A DNA stretch of 41,390 nucleotides from the NCBI GenBank assembly GCA_026397135.1, contig JAPLVL010000028.1, positions 1 through 41,390 on the forward strand. Direction: 5' to 3'. Of this stretch, positions 8,421-18,221 are shown piece by piece. The notes below the pieces were generated by a model that was given only the letters and a program-made list of their open reading frames with translations, did no database searches and was not told where the DNA came from. Numbering within the stretch: the stretch's first letter is position 1; every line of letters begins with the position of its first letter. The stretch is from Candidatus Berkelbacteria bacterium (lineage in GTDB: Bacteria > Patescibacteriota > UBA1384 > XYA2-FULL-43-10 > 1-14-0-10-43-13). Position numbers and translations under genes: made by a program.

Positions 8421-10515
8421 GATTTCGTTTTTTATGTTTAATAGTATATACCAAATACCCTATTGATAGGAAGAGCGTCAAGATACTCAAGAACAATGAG
8501 GCCAAAAAGGGAGTTTGGGGCTTGAAATATAAAGTGAGTGACAAATTTATGCTGCCGTCAGAATTTTGGTTGTAAAAATCACTGCCAAAAGATGCGATAG
8601 TGTCTTTGTTAAGTACCCAAGCATTGGCATAGCCTAGGGTTTGCGAATGGGTATCTTCAAATATCGGTTTGCGGAAATAGTTGACGAATTCATCACCACT
8701 CATAAATTTGCCCGAATCCAAACACTCAGTTGCTCCGTTCTCTGCTTGGCTATTTGTACAAGAAAGAGAGTTTGGTTTGTCTAGATATAACTTCCAATTT
8801 TTGTCAAAATTATTGGTAAATAAGAGAGCGGTCGAATCGCTTAGGTTTTTTATTTCAATTTTGTATTCAGTATCATTTATTTTCGCAAAAGTGACATTTT
8901 GACCAGAGATTCGAGGAAGAGTTTGATTAAGTTTTAAGATACCGTCAGCGACTTTGGAAATCTTACCCGGATTCGCCGCCAGTATCTTGTTTTCAAATTC
9001 AGGATCATTCTTGATCAAAGCCAGATTCCAGTCATAGTTTTCGACTGAAGTATATTTTTCAAAATTTGATTCATAAAATTTCGAAAAATCATAAATATAT
9101 TTCACATTTCTCTCTTCCAGCGGCTTAATATCGAAATTGTTGAGAAGATTGTATTGTAAGGTATTGTTGACGCTTGACCCACCATAGGCGTAGTTGCTGA
9201 GATATTCCTTGCCCGAATAGCCCATGAAGCTATCCCAGCCACTATTACTGATCAATTTGCCGTCCTTGACAACAGAAGGCTGAGCAATGAAGCCATATTG
9301 ATTCCAAAACGGATAAGAGAGCACTCTGAAGGAAGAATTATCAGAGCTGCCAAAGTCAAGGAATGACTGAAAATCAGACCTGGCCAGGCCATAGTTAATA
9401 ACTGGCAAGTATTTGACAAAATAGTATGTGTTTGAGCCAAGAAAAACCAGGATAATTGCAAAAATGCCATACTGAAATACCTTTTTGAGCGGTAAATATG
9501 GAAAAATAAAGGCAAAAGTAAGAAATTCGAAAAGCAGAACCATTGGTGCGAAGTGTCCAATTTCCCGAAACATCGGATAGATTGCGTTAACTAAAGGAAT
9601 TGGAACTTTTTGGAAGTAGCCGGTTCCCAGACAAAAGAAAATTAGCCAACAAAACATCAAGAAAACAATTTTTCGATCTTCCTCTTTCGGTACGATTTCA
9701 GTTTTCTTGCGCAGGAAAAAAAGATAATACAGGGAGGCAAAAATAATAGCAAGGGTAACAAGACCATAGAAAATCAGGAAGGAGCGGCTGTAAATATATT
9801 GAATATTGGTGGCGTTCGAAAACACCATTGTGACAATCCGTATCGGAGAAGCAAACATTTCCGCTAGAAAAGATTCGCTACCAGCATGACTGGAAGCACC
9901 AGAGACATGAGTTGCTCTGATCAAGAAATTGGAAAACCAGGGCAAATTTACCAAAAAAACGATTAGGTAGCTCAGCGATAAATATTTCAGAGAAAACTTT
10001 TCTCTGTTACAGGCAAAAAATAAAATCAATGTAATGAGAGCAAAAATGTGGAACTGAATTTGAACCCCAATGAAAGCTAAAATCAGCCCGAGCAATATGG
10101 CCGAAGAAAAGTTCGGGCGGTACTTGCGCAAGAGATAATAGATTAGGTAAATGAAAAATAAATAGGAAATATAATAATCAAGATGGCCAGCCAAAAGTTT
10201 GTAATAGATTGCCGGATTGAGGACGAGAAGAAGGATGAAAATATAGCGATCTTTCATATCTACAAGCTTCCTGGCAGCCAGGACGACAAAAACCAACAAA
10301 AGCAGAAGGATCAGCAAAAGAATTGTTTCGCTTTTTAGAAATTTCAAGTGAGACAGAAGTGAGAGAACGAAATTCAGGTAAAAATTTGAAGCATAACTCG
10401 AAGCCTGCCCCAAATCGAAAGAATTCCAACTGGTTTTGAAGGCTCCTCCGAAAAAATTGGCGATTTGCGCCGTGAAATACGGGAACGACCAGTCCCAGTA
10501 ATTATTTAACATCAT
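8407..10515 (-). CDS. Polytopic membrane protein, GT-C/YfhO-like with C-terminal extracellular domain
   Basis: Many TMs; C-terminal module LLFTNNFDKNWKLYL...YANAWVLNKDT...LSLTLYFKPQTPFLASLFLSILTL parallels the neighbour at 10502-13114. ATGs at 10515/10512 are better starts than 10551. Confidence 0.72.
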   Translation of the reverse strand: MMLNNYWDWSFPYFTAQIANFFGGAFKTSWNSFDLGQASSYASNFYLNFVLSLLSHLKFLKSETILLLILLLLLVFVVLAARKLVDMKDRYIFILLLVLNPAIYYKLLAGHLDYYISYLFFIYLIYYLLRKYRPNFSSAILLGLILAFIGVQIQFHIFALITLILFFACNREKFSLKYLSLSYLIVFLVNLPWFSNFLIRATHVSGASSHAGSESFLAEMFASPIRIVTMVFSNATNIQYIYSRSFLIFYGLVTLAIIFASLYYLFFLRKKTEIVPKEEDRKIVFLMFCWLIFFCLGTGYFQKVPIPLVNAIYPMFREIGHFAPMVLLFEFLTFAFIFPYLPLKKVFQYGIFAIILVFLGSNTYYFVKYLPVINYGLARSDFQSFLDFGSSDNSSFRVLSYPFWNQYGFIAQPSVVKDGKLISNSGWDSFMGYSGKEYLSNYAYGGSSVNNTLQYNLLNNFDIKPLEERNVKYIYDFSKFYESNFEKYTSVENYDWNLALIKNDPEFENKILAANPGKISKVADGILKLNQTLPRISGQNVTFAKINDTEYKIEIKNLSDSTALLFTNNFDKNWKLYLDKPNSLSCTNSQAENGATECLDSGKFMSGDEFVNYFRKPIFEDTHSQTLGYANAWVLNKDTIASFGSDFYNQNSDGSINLSLTLYFKPQTPFLASLFLSILTLFLSIGYLVYTIKHKKRNHDAK

Positions 10516-13114
10516 TTTTGACCCTGCTCTTAAATTTGGAGCGGCAAACAAAGATCAATCCGAAAGCAGCAATAAGTAATGCGCCCAGAGAAACCCAGAG
10601 ACTTAGATAGTAGTATTCCTGAGGCTTAAAACTGATAATGAGATCAAGGTCGTACGACCCATCAGAGTTTTTGGTACATTTTGAATTGTTCTGACAGATC
10701 TGGTTAGTCTCAACGACCCAACCATTGGCATAGCCGTTGGCGATGAAATGTTCAGACTCTGGAACAACTGGATTCTTTGTCCAAGTCTCAAAGATCGAGC
10801 CATCAGAGAGATTATTGTTTTGAATAGTTCCCTGAATATTCTTGGAAATAAAATCGATTGTATATTTTTGCGTCTCACCTGTTGTATCCCTACCGTCTTT
10901 CCAGACAACTGATTTCAACTCTTTGGATTTACCATCCCCCAGATTACTAACTAATCCCGAATTTACATATGAAGTCAGATCATCTTTGCTGGCCTGAACA
11001 TCTTCGTTGTCAGAAAACGCTGTGTAGGACTGTAATCGGCTACCAAGACTGTCCTTCGAGACAGCGCTTGAATCGCCAAGAAAAACTTGCCAACCACCAT
11101 GAAACGCCTCCGAGAAAATCATTGGGAAGGTATCACTTGAGCCGTGAACTACAACATGATATTTCGTTGGATTGATTTTCTTGTACTCCAAGACTGGCAA
11201 ACCTGTTGGAGATTGCGCAATTTTAGATAAATCTTTGCCAACATTTTGCGAAGAAAGAATGACTGCACTGCGACTAGAATTATTAACGCCCTTTAATATT
11301 GTAGGCAAATGTTCAATGCTCAAGTCGGAGACAATCGCTTGCGTCGGAGTATAGAAATGAGGTAGATAGAAACGATCGGCTAATTTATAGACTACGAAAT
11401 AGTCATTCTCGATAACTTTGGAAATATGCCCATCTTTTTCCAAATCAATCATCTTCCCCTGTGTCTGCGCAATGAATTTTTGGGAAATATCCTTGTGGTA
11501 AATCAAATATTTTGTATTCAAATACCCAGCCAAATTAAAGAGCCAAACCGAATCACTCGCTGACTGCCCTCCCCACAATTTGCCATAATTCCAGCTCCCA
11601 AAAGCTCCATACCCGTTCATTTCTACCGACGGACTGTTGAAAAGTTGCGTTGTCGGATCAACCCCTGTAACATTCCATTTAGTATAGTTAACCCAGCCAG
11701 GTGAGTTCAGAACGCTATAGGGCATCGTTAGTAACTTGCTATCAGTGAGTTTCTGATTTAATATGGCAGCGGCTTCAAAGTACTCATTTGGAATATTGTG
11801 AATAAATGTCCCCTTCGAAGTCAGATAATTGCCACCATCAGAATACGCGTTGGAGAAAGTTTTCTGAATTCCACCAATAAAAAATGGATAGCTAAATGAC
11901 AAAGCCAGCACAGCCAAAACACCAATTACATAATTTCTATACTTGTAAGATTGAAATTGAATTAATATCAGGATAATTATGATAAAGGGGAAGAAAACCA
12001 AAACTTTGTCGTAACTTCGAAGTGCACCAAGCAAGGTATTATTGAAAATAGCAATAGTGAGACCGTTGCTCACAATCCCAACGCCTTTGTTCTCAAGGAA
12101 GATACCGATAACCAAGAGAATAAGGAAAGTCAAGGTAATCTTACTCATTTTAGCTTTGGCAAAAGCCTGGCTAAAAATAACAACTCCGATCAAAGCCAAG
12201 AACAGTGCTGATCCTGCAAATATCTTAGTACTGATAAAATCTGCCAGGTGAGGCACGAGGAAAAAGATGTCAGGAAAGCTGATCGACTGCCAGATGATCC
12301 ATGCTTTGTTGTCAAATATCGTTCCTCCACTATTGAAAGATGTTGCCAGGCGAAGTAGCTCGATTATCTGAGGAAAAACACTCCAGCAGACACAGAGAAA
12401 ATAAAAAGCGTAATAAAAAACCATTTTCTTGAGATAAAAAAGAAAATTAATTTTACGTTCGGAAAAAAGATAGAGAGAAACAATGAAAATGATTGAAATA
12501 ATATTCAGAGAAATGAAGAAGGCCATATTTCCATTGGCAATATTTGAGAGGAAAAACGGAATGGCGAGCAAAAACAGGCTTTTCCACTCCATCTTTTCGG
12601 AAGAGAAATAACGATAGCAGAGTCCGAAAATTGCAGGAATTAGGGTGTATAGAGTCAGGAATGGCGAATATCCCCAGATGAAGTAAAAGGTGTTCAAAAC
12701 GTAGAAATTGAAGGTGTAGAGAAGCGCAAAGCCAATTCGGTAAAAACTACTCTGATGCGCGTCCTTGAGAAAAAGTTTCGATGAGAGATAAAAACTCCAA
12801 AAAGAACCAGTCATGAAGAAAAAGAAGTAGAAGAAAGATTGGCCGGAATTTGAAATATGAAAAAGTGATTTGAGAAAATAGACAACGTCATAGAAAAGAC
12901 TGTAACCAAAAAACTGCAAGAAGAAGCCTTCGCCGGAAAAATTAGACCAAGTGAAATGCAACCCTTTGGCTATATGAGCCAGATTGTAATATTGAGTAAT
13001 ATCGCCGCCAGCAAAAATATAGCCTCGGGGGAAAACATTCACGACTGAGACAAAAATGATCGCGAGCTGACAAATTATCAACCAAAGGATTTTTGATTTT
13101 AGTAATTTTTTCAT
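10502..13114 (-). CDS. Polytopic membrane protein, GT-C/YfhO-like, tandem paralogue of 8407-10515
   Basis: 870 aa; FSEAFHGGWQVFLGD...YANGWVVETN...DLIISFKPQEYYYLSLWVSLGALL parallels the neighbour. Confidence 0.75.
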   Translation of the reverse strand: MKKLLKSKILWLIICQLAIIFVSVVNVFPRGYIFAGGDITQYYNLAHIAKGLHFTWSNFSGEGFFLQFFGYSLFYDVVYFLKSLFHISNSGQSFFYFFFFMTGSFWSFYLSSKLFLKDAHQSSFYRIGFALLYTFNFYVLNTFYFIWGYSPFLTLYTLIPAIFGLCYRYFSSEKMEWKSLFLLAIPFFLSNIANGNMAFFISLNIISIIFIVSLYLFSERKINFLFYLKKMVFYYAFYFLCVCWSVFPQIIELLRLATSFNSGGTIFDNKAWIIWQSISFPDIFFLVPHLADFISTKIFAGSALFLALIGVVIFSQAFAKAKMSKITLTFLILLVIGIFLENKGVGIVSNGLTIAIFNNTLLGALRSYDKVLVFFPFIIIILILIQFQSYKYRNYVIGVLAVLALSFSYPFFIGGIQKTFSNAYSDGGNYLTSKGTFIHNIPNEYFEAAAILNQKLTDSKLLTMPYSVLNSPGWVNYTKWNVTGVDPTTQLFNSPSVEMNGYGAFGSWNYGKLWGGQSASDSVWLFNLAGYLNTKYLIYHKDISQKFIAQTQGKMIDLEKDGHISKVIENDYFVVYKLADRFYLPHFYTPTQAIVSDLSIEHLPTILKGVNNSSRSAVILSSQNVGKDLSKIAQSPTGLPVLEYKKINPTKYHVVVHGSSDTFPMIFSEAFHGGWQVFLGDSSAVSKDSLGSRLQSYTAFSDNEDVQASKDDLTSYVNSGLVSNLGDGKSKELKSVVWKDGRDTTGETQKYTIDFISKNIQGTIQNNNLSDGSIFETWTKNPVVPESEHFIANGYANGWVVETNQICQNNSKCTKNSDGSYDLDLIISFKPQEYYYLSLWVSLGALLIAAFGLIFVCRSKFKSRVKNDVK

Positions 13115-13143
13115 GTTTTTTGATTTAACCCAGTAAATTATAC

Positions 13144-14250
13144 TTATAAATGTAGAAGTTCCGACAATATCTTCGTCTTGTCAAAATCTTGTCCCATTTT
13201 GAGAGCATTTTCACGAAGAGAGAGATAGTATTCTTTATCAGTCAGACATTTTTCGACGAAGTTGGTGATCTTGGTCTCACTGATCGAGGATAGCACCAGA
13301 CCGGCATGATAAGATTTGACTTCCTCGGCCGTGGAAGGAATTTCATTAATGATTACCGGCAAACCGCAAGCGACATATTCCCTTGCTTTCATTGAATCAC
13401 CATACACATTCCAGGAAGCCGCACCAGTATAGAGTGCAAATCCAAGAAAAGAGCTACACATGATATCAAGAATTTCATCATGCTGTTTCCAGCCCAAGAA
13501 ATGAATTTCCTCTTCTAGCTCTTGATCATGAACCATTTGCTTGAAGTTTTCTTCCTCCTCGCCAGAACCAATTATTTCCAGCTTTAACTTGAGGTACTTG
13601 GAGAAAAGCGGCTTGAGGGAATTAATAATCGGACTCAAATTCAAAGCCTTAGAAAGCGGTGAAATTACAACCAGATTCTGGTTGCCATTATAATCTTTTC
13701 TCTTGATTGAATGGAAATCCGGGGAGTTAACTATCAGTTTGTTTTTCCTATCAGGAACTCCCTGACGCTTTCTTTTGTTCATGATTCTGGAGGAAACAGA
13801 CCAAACTTCATCCGAAAAGAGAAGGCAAATCCGATCAGCCAGATGATAGCAGGCATTTAGAAACCAATTATTGAAGCGTTTCTCTATATAATCGGCCGTC
13901 AAATAGATAAATTTGTCTGTCTTGCCCAAGATTTTAAGCAAACTGCCTGCGAATCCGTTGATCGGATCAACCCCAATAAAAATATTCTCCTCCTTTTCAC
14001 TTGCGGAAAATTTGAGATTTAATTTAATTTCCCGGATACCTCGTGACAGAATGCCGTTGCCAGGAAGTTCGATTTTCTCAACTGATTGATCCGGCAATAT
14101 TGCTACCGATTCTTTGCTTCCCTCGAGTGCATGTTTCAGGAACAGCACCTTCTGTTTTTTGGCAGCCAGAAAAGCAGCGATGCTATTGGCCGGTCCGAAT
14201 GCTTCTGTGTTGTTCTTGTAAACGGAGTGTGTTGCGATAATGTAAATCAT
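13144..14250 (-). CDS. Glycosyltransferase, GT4-like
   Basis: C-terminal ...IIGSGEEEENFKQMVHDQELEEEIHFLGWKQHDEILDIM...MKAREYVACGLPVIINE. Confidence 0.82.
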   Translation of the reverse strand: MIYIIATHSVYKNNTEAFGPANSIAAFLAAKKQKVLFLKHALEGSKESVAILPDQSVEKIELPGNGILSRGIREIKLNLKFSASEKEENIFIGVDPINGFAGSLLKILGKTDKFIYLTADYIEKRFNNWFLNACYHLADRICLLFSDEVWSVSSRIMNKRKRQGVPDRKNKLIVNSPDFHSIKRKDYNGNQNLVVISPLSKALNLSPIINSLKPLFSKYLKLKLEIIGSGEEEENFKQMVHDQELEEEIHFLGWKQHDEILDIMCSSFLGFALYTGAASWNVYGDSMKAREYVACGLPVIINEIPSTAEEVKSYHAGLVLSSISETKITNFVEKCLTDKEYYLSLRENALKMGQDFDKTKILSELLHL

Positions 14251-14257
14251 AATATTT

Positions 14258-15172
14258 TTATTTTAAGTGAGTTACCTTGGGATTAGAATGGAAATACTTC
14301 AAGAGTTGAAAATCCTTCGCAATTGATAGTGCAATTTTAGCATTTTGATCCTTCAAAATAAACCAGGCCAAGATTACAGAGAAGCGTATAATAATAAAGA
14401 ACGGCAAAAAACAGAAAAAGAAAATTGAAGATAAGTTTTGCCAGTACATCAGCAGTCTATTTCTCTCAGAATAATAATGACTAAATTCAGCCGCTTTCTT
14501 AGTGCCGTCATGAGCGTGAACAATAGAAGATCCAAAATCGCAAACTACCTCGTAACCAAGATTCAGAGCTTTCCAAGACAATGCGACATCTTCCATATAC
14601 ATAAAGTAATCATCGAAGCCACCTATTTCCTCAAAAACACTTGACCGAATGAAAAGAGCGGCCCCAGTTGACCATTTTGACTGCGCCAGTTTGTTGGCGC
14701 TTTCATAGGCGCCTCGGTTGTGAGAAATTGTTGTTCCAGTTAGGAAATAAAAGTCGCCAATTTGGAATTGAATGCTGCCGTCCTGGTTTAAAACCGTTGG
14801 ATTAATAATGCCAATATTCTCATCCTTCTCAAAAAGCTTCTTTATTCTTTGAAAAATTCCTGTATCTGTCGTGATGGTGTCGTTATTCAGAATATAATAA
14901 TAGTCATAATCAATTTTACTCTCTTTGAAAAATTTGTGGGCATAATTATAAGCACCAGAAAAACCCAGATTTCCTCCAGTTTGGATTATCTTGACCTTGG
15001 GAAATTTCCGTTTTGTCAAAGAAGCTGAATCATCGCTCGAGTGATTGTCCAGAAGGTAAATATCAAAATTATCATCAATACCTTGGGCCAGAAGTAAAGA
15101 CTCGAAGCATTTTTCGAGAAATTTTTCACCATTGTAATTGATGACTACGACTGCAAAACTTTTCGATGCCAT
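14258..15172 (-). CDS. Glycosyltransferase family 2
   Basis: FAVVVINYNGEKFLEKCFESLLLA...YLLDNHSSDDS...NLGFSGAYNYA...ILNNDT...GFDDYFMYMEDVALSWKALNLGYEV (rhamnosyltransferase-like GT2). Confidence 0.88.
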   Translation of the reverse strand: MASKSFAVVVINYNGEKFLEKCFESLLLAQGIDDNFDIYLLDNHSSDDSASLTKRKFPKVKIIQTGGNLGFSGAYNYAHKFFKESKIDYDYYYILNNDTITTDTGIFQRIKKLFEKDENIGIINPTVLNQDGSIQFQIGDFYFLTGTTISHNRGAYESANKLAQSKWSTGAALFIRSSVFEEIGGFDDYFMYMEDVALSWKALNLGYEVVCDFGSSIVHAHDGTKKAAEFSHYYSERNRLLMYWQNLSSIFFFCFLPFFIIIRFSVILAWFILKDQNAKIALSIAKDFQLLKYFHSNPKVTHLK

Positions 15173-15988
15173 CTATAAGTCCAATTTTAGATCGACTACC
15201 TTTGGTTCAAATCCTAGTTCTTCTTTGGCTTTGTCTATATTTAAAAGTAAGTCCTTGAGGAAATTGTCAGATTTGACATATTCGACCTCAAACTTGTGCG
15301 TCTGCCTCAACTTCTCCAAAATATCATTGATAGAGACTTTGATTGGGTTGGAAATGTTAAATACTGCCGATTTCTTATGAAAAATTGCTTTTTCTAATGC
15401 TTCACAAGCGTCTGTGACATAGAGAAAGTTACGAGATTGTTCGCCGTCCCCTGTCACTCTGACCTTGCCCGATTTTTCAATATCGGTTAAGAAATTATAA
15501 ATTACGCCTTTATTGTTTCCTTCGCCATAAACGTTCGAAAAACGCAAAATGCAATATTCCAGCCTCTTCGTTTCATTGTAAAACAAGACCGACTCTTCAC
15601 AATATTTCTTGACTAGACCGTAGACGGTATTTGGATGCAGCGGGTCACTCTCCTTCGATTCACTCCTCAAGGGCTCACCATAGACTGCGCCAGAGGAAGT
15701 GTATATGATTTTGCCAACCTTATTTGCCGTAGCCGTTTCAAGAATATTGTTCAAAACTACCAAATTCACTTTGGAAAGTTGATCAAAGTCGCCAAAAAAT
15801 GTACCGGCTAGATTGATTACCTGGTCGATGCCAGAATTCTCCTCAAAGAAATCGAAAATTTCCTTACGCTCAAGATTGTTGCCCTTAAATGGAATCAGCT
15901 CAATCTTTTCGTTTTGCGAAAGCAATTTCAGAAGATGAGTTCCAATAAATCCATCACTGCCAAAAATGGCAATTTTTAGTCTTTCCAT
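15173..15988 (-). CDS. NAD-dependent epimerase/dehydratase (extended SDR)
   Basis: IAIFGSDGFIGTHLL, TSSGAVYGEPLRSESKESDPLHPNTVYGLVKKYCEE, RFSNVYGEGN. Confidence 0.83.
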   Translation of the reverse strand: MERLKIAIFGSDGFIGTHLLKLLSQNEKIELIPFKGNNLERKEIFDFFEENSGIDQVINLAGTFFGDFDQLSKVNLVVLNNILETATANKVGKIIYTSSGAVYGEPLRSESKESDPLHPNTVYGLVKKYCEESVLFYNETKRLEYCILRFSNVYGEGNNKGVIYNFLTDIEKSGKVRVTGDGEQSRNFLYVTDACEALEKAIFHKKSAVFNISNPIKVSINDILEKLRQTHKFEVEYVKSDNFLKDLLLNIDKAKEELGFEPKVVDLKLDL

Positions 15989-16977
15989 AACCAGTCCTCC
16001 TTCTTCAAGATTGAGACAAAATTTTCGTCATCCAGATGATCTGCATTGTTGGAATTGAACTCTTCATATTCGATCGGAGACAGAGTGTCATACTTTTTCA
16101 TACCTGGAGTTTTGAATTGGGGCAAGATGACATAATATTTCTCGTTGTAAATCTTGGTCCGCGGTGATTCATTCTTCGAGACCAATACCTCGTGCAATTT
16201 CTCACCAGGTCGAACACCAATTATTTTTTGCTTTGTCTCGTCATTTCCAAAAAGTTTTGTCATCACTTCGGCAATGTTCGAAACCTTGGTCGCTGGCATC
16301 CGCATAACAAAGATTTCGCCGCCCTCAGAATTTAGAACAGCCTGAAAAACAAGACTAATCGCCTCTCTTGTGCTCATCAGGTATCGTGTCATGTTGGGAT
16401 CTGTAATTGTAATTTCATTACTTTCGGCTATCTGGCGCTTGAAGAGCGGTAATACGCTGCCATTTGTACCCATGACGTTCCCCCCGCGAATACAAACAAA
16501 TTTCGTGTCCGAAACATAGTTTTCGTTAGCATTGATAATCATCTTCTCGCCACATGCTTTAGTACAGCCGTAGAGATTGAGAGGATCAACTGCTTTGTCG
16601 GTTGAGATATCGACAACCTTCTTGACCTGATTGGCGATAGCGCATTCAATCACATTTTGGGTACCATAAATGTTGGTCAGTACAGCTTCCCAGCAATTTT
16701 CTTCACAGATTGGAACGTGTTTTAGTGCTGCAAGATGAAAAACATAATCCGATCCTTTCATCGCCAAGCCCAAAATGTTCTTGTCACGTACATCTCCAAT
16801 TATGAAGCGAAGCAGTGGATTATTTCCAAACTCGCGTTTCATTTCAACCTGCTTGTGTTCACCTCTAGAATAAATTCTTATTTCCTTTGGCTTGTAGTTT
16901 TCAAGCATTTGTTTAACTAGTTCGTGCCCCCAAGATCCGGTGCCACCCGTAACGAAAATTACTTTGTCATCAAACAT
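15976..16977 (-). CDS. UDP-N-acetylglucosamine 4,6-dehydratase-like SDR (PseB/FlaA1/CapE family)
   Basis: KVIFVTGGTGSWGHELVKQMLENYKPKEIRIYSRGEHKQVEMKREF...IGDVRDKNIL..DYVFHLAALKHVPICEENCWEAVLTNIYGTQNVI...STDKAVDPLNLYGCTKACGEK. Confidence 0.87.
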   Translation of the reverse strand: MFDDKVIFVTGGTGSWGHELVKQMLENYKPKEIRIYSRGEHKQVEMKREFGNNPLLRFIIGDVRDKNILGLAMKGSDYVFHLAALKHVPICEENCWEAVLTNIYGTQNVIECAIANQVKKVVDISTDKAVDPLNLYGCTKACGEKMIINANENYVSDTKFVCIRGGNVMGTNGSVLPLFKRQIAESNEITITDPNMTRYLMSTREAISLVFQAVLNSEGGEIFVMRMPATKVSNIAEVMTKLFGNDETKQKIIGVRPGEKLHEVLVSKNESPRTKIYNEKYYVILPQFKTPGMKKYDTLSPIEYEEFNSNNADHLDDENFVSILKKEDWLWKD

Positions 16978-16997
16978 AGAAACCTTTTCTTATATTA

Positions 16998-18221
16998 TTA
17001 ATTTAACTTGTAAATATCTTTGTTGTTTTGATCGGTTTTCTTGGTCAAAAAATTGATCCACTTGCTGTCTTCCAGTGTTTCAAAAGTGTGTAATGTGTAT
17101 GGGTAGATTTTGAAGACGTCCCCCTTTTCAGCAATGAAATGACAATCTTGCCCTTTGTCTTCTACCTTCAAAAAATCTACTTTTATTTTCCCTTCAACCA
17201 CGAAGAATCCTTCATCACAAAACTTGTGATAATGGTTGCCTCGAACAATTCCACTAATTGATTCAAGACAGTTTATCTCTTCCCAGCTTTCATCGCTGAT
17301 CCCTCTGATTTTGCCACGATCATCTGCAAAGTAGAAATACGGATATTCCAGAATGTCAAGATGATAATAAATTGCTTTGGAAATCGAGGGATTGAAGCCG
17401 TTGATTACTTTGGCAGCCAAATCAGTATTAAGTGAACTATCCTTGGAAATTAGACCCTCTACTGGAGCTTTGGCACCAACAATTAAATTTGAGTCTTTTC
17501 CCATTACCTTCGCCATTTCTGTAGCAAACTGATATCTCGAAATCTTCTCCTGTCCGGCAACATGAATCACTCCTGTGAAAGGATTTTCCAACAGAGAGAC
17601 AATTGAGTTCAAAAGATAATCAATGTAGGTAGGAGTGAAATAAACATCAGAGAAAACATCAATTTTTTCGTCATCTTGGAGCGATTTCTCAACAAATGAA
17701 AAGAAGTTTCCCCCGCGGCCAAAAATGTTGGCTGTCCGCAAAATTACAAAGTTTTTCAAAAGAGTTTTGATACTGTTTTCGGCTTCGACCTTGGTCTTCC
17801 CGTAAACTGTTTTCGGCTTTTTCTTGTCTTCCTCTTTGTAGCCGCCCTTGTCGCCTTCAAAAACATAGTCGGAGGAAAAAAATATAAATTTTGAATCAGG
17901 CACAATACGCGAAACCGCTTCGGCCAAATTGGTAGTGCCAATCGTGTTGATTCTTTCCGCTAGACCAGGGTCTTTTTCGCATGCAGCAAGACTACTCAAT
18001 CCAGCAGTGTGAACTATAAAATCTGGCTTAATTTCAGCAATTACCTTTTCGCAACTTTCCTTATCTGTTATATCTAGGATGACTTCATTATCCAAACCTT
18101 TTGAAGCCAAAATGGCAGGATGAACGAGATAACCGCCACTTTTCTTCAAAAAATTAACCAGATTTGTACCAACATATCCGTCTCCGCCAGTAATCAAAAT
18201 GGTTTTTTGTACTTTGTTCAT
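16998..18221 (-). CDS. SDR (RmlD-like) fused to C-terminal cupin (CapF/WbjC-like architecture)
   Basis: N-terminal ILITGGDGYVGTNLVNFLKK, FFSSDYVFEGDKGGYKEEDKKKPKTVYGKTKVEAE; C-terminal cupin GIVRGNHYHKFCDEGFFVVEGKIKVDF...GDVFKIYPYTLHTFETLEDS. Confidence 0.85.
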   Translation of the reverse strand: MNKVQKTILITGGDGYVGTNLVNFLKKSGGYLVHPAILASKGLDNEVILDITDKESCEKVIAEIKPDFIVHTAGLSSLAACEKDPGLAERINTIGTTNLAEAVSRIVPDSKFIFFSSDYVFEGDKGGYKEEDKKKPKTVYGKTKVEAENSIKTLLKNFVILRTANIFGRGGNFFSFVEKSLQDDEKIDVFSDVYFTPTYIDYLLNSIVSLLENPFTGVIHVAGQEKISRYQFATEMAKVMGKDSNLIVGAKAPVEGLISKDSSLNTDLAAKVINGFNPSISKAIYYHLDILEYPYFYFADDRGKIRGISDESWEEINCLESISGIVRGNHYHKFCDEGFFVVEGKIKVDFLKVEDKGQDCHFIAEKGDVFKIYPYTLHTFETLEDSKWINFLTKKTDQNNKDIYKLN

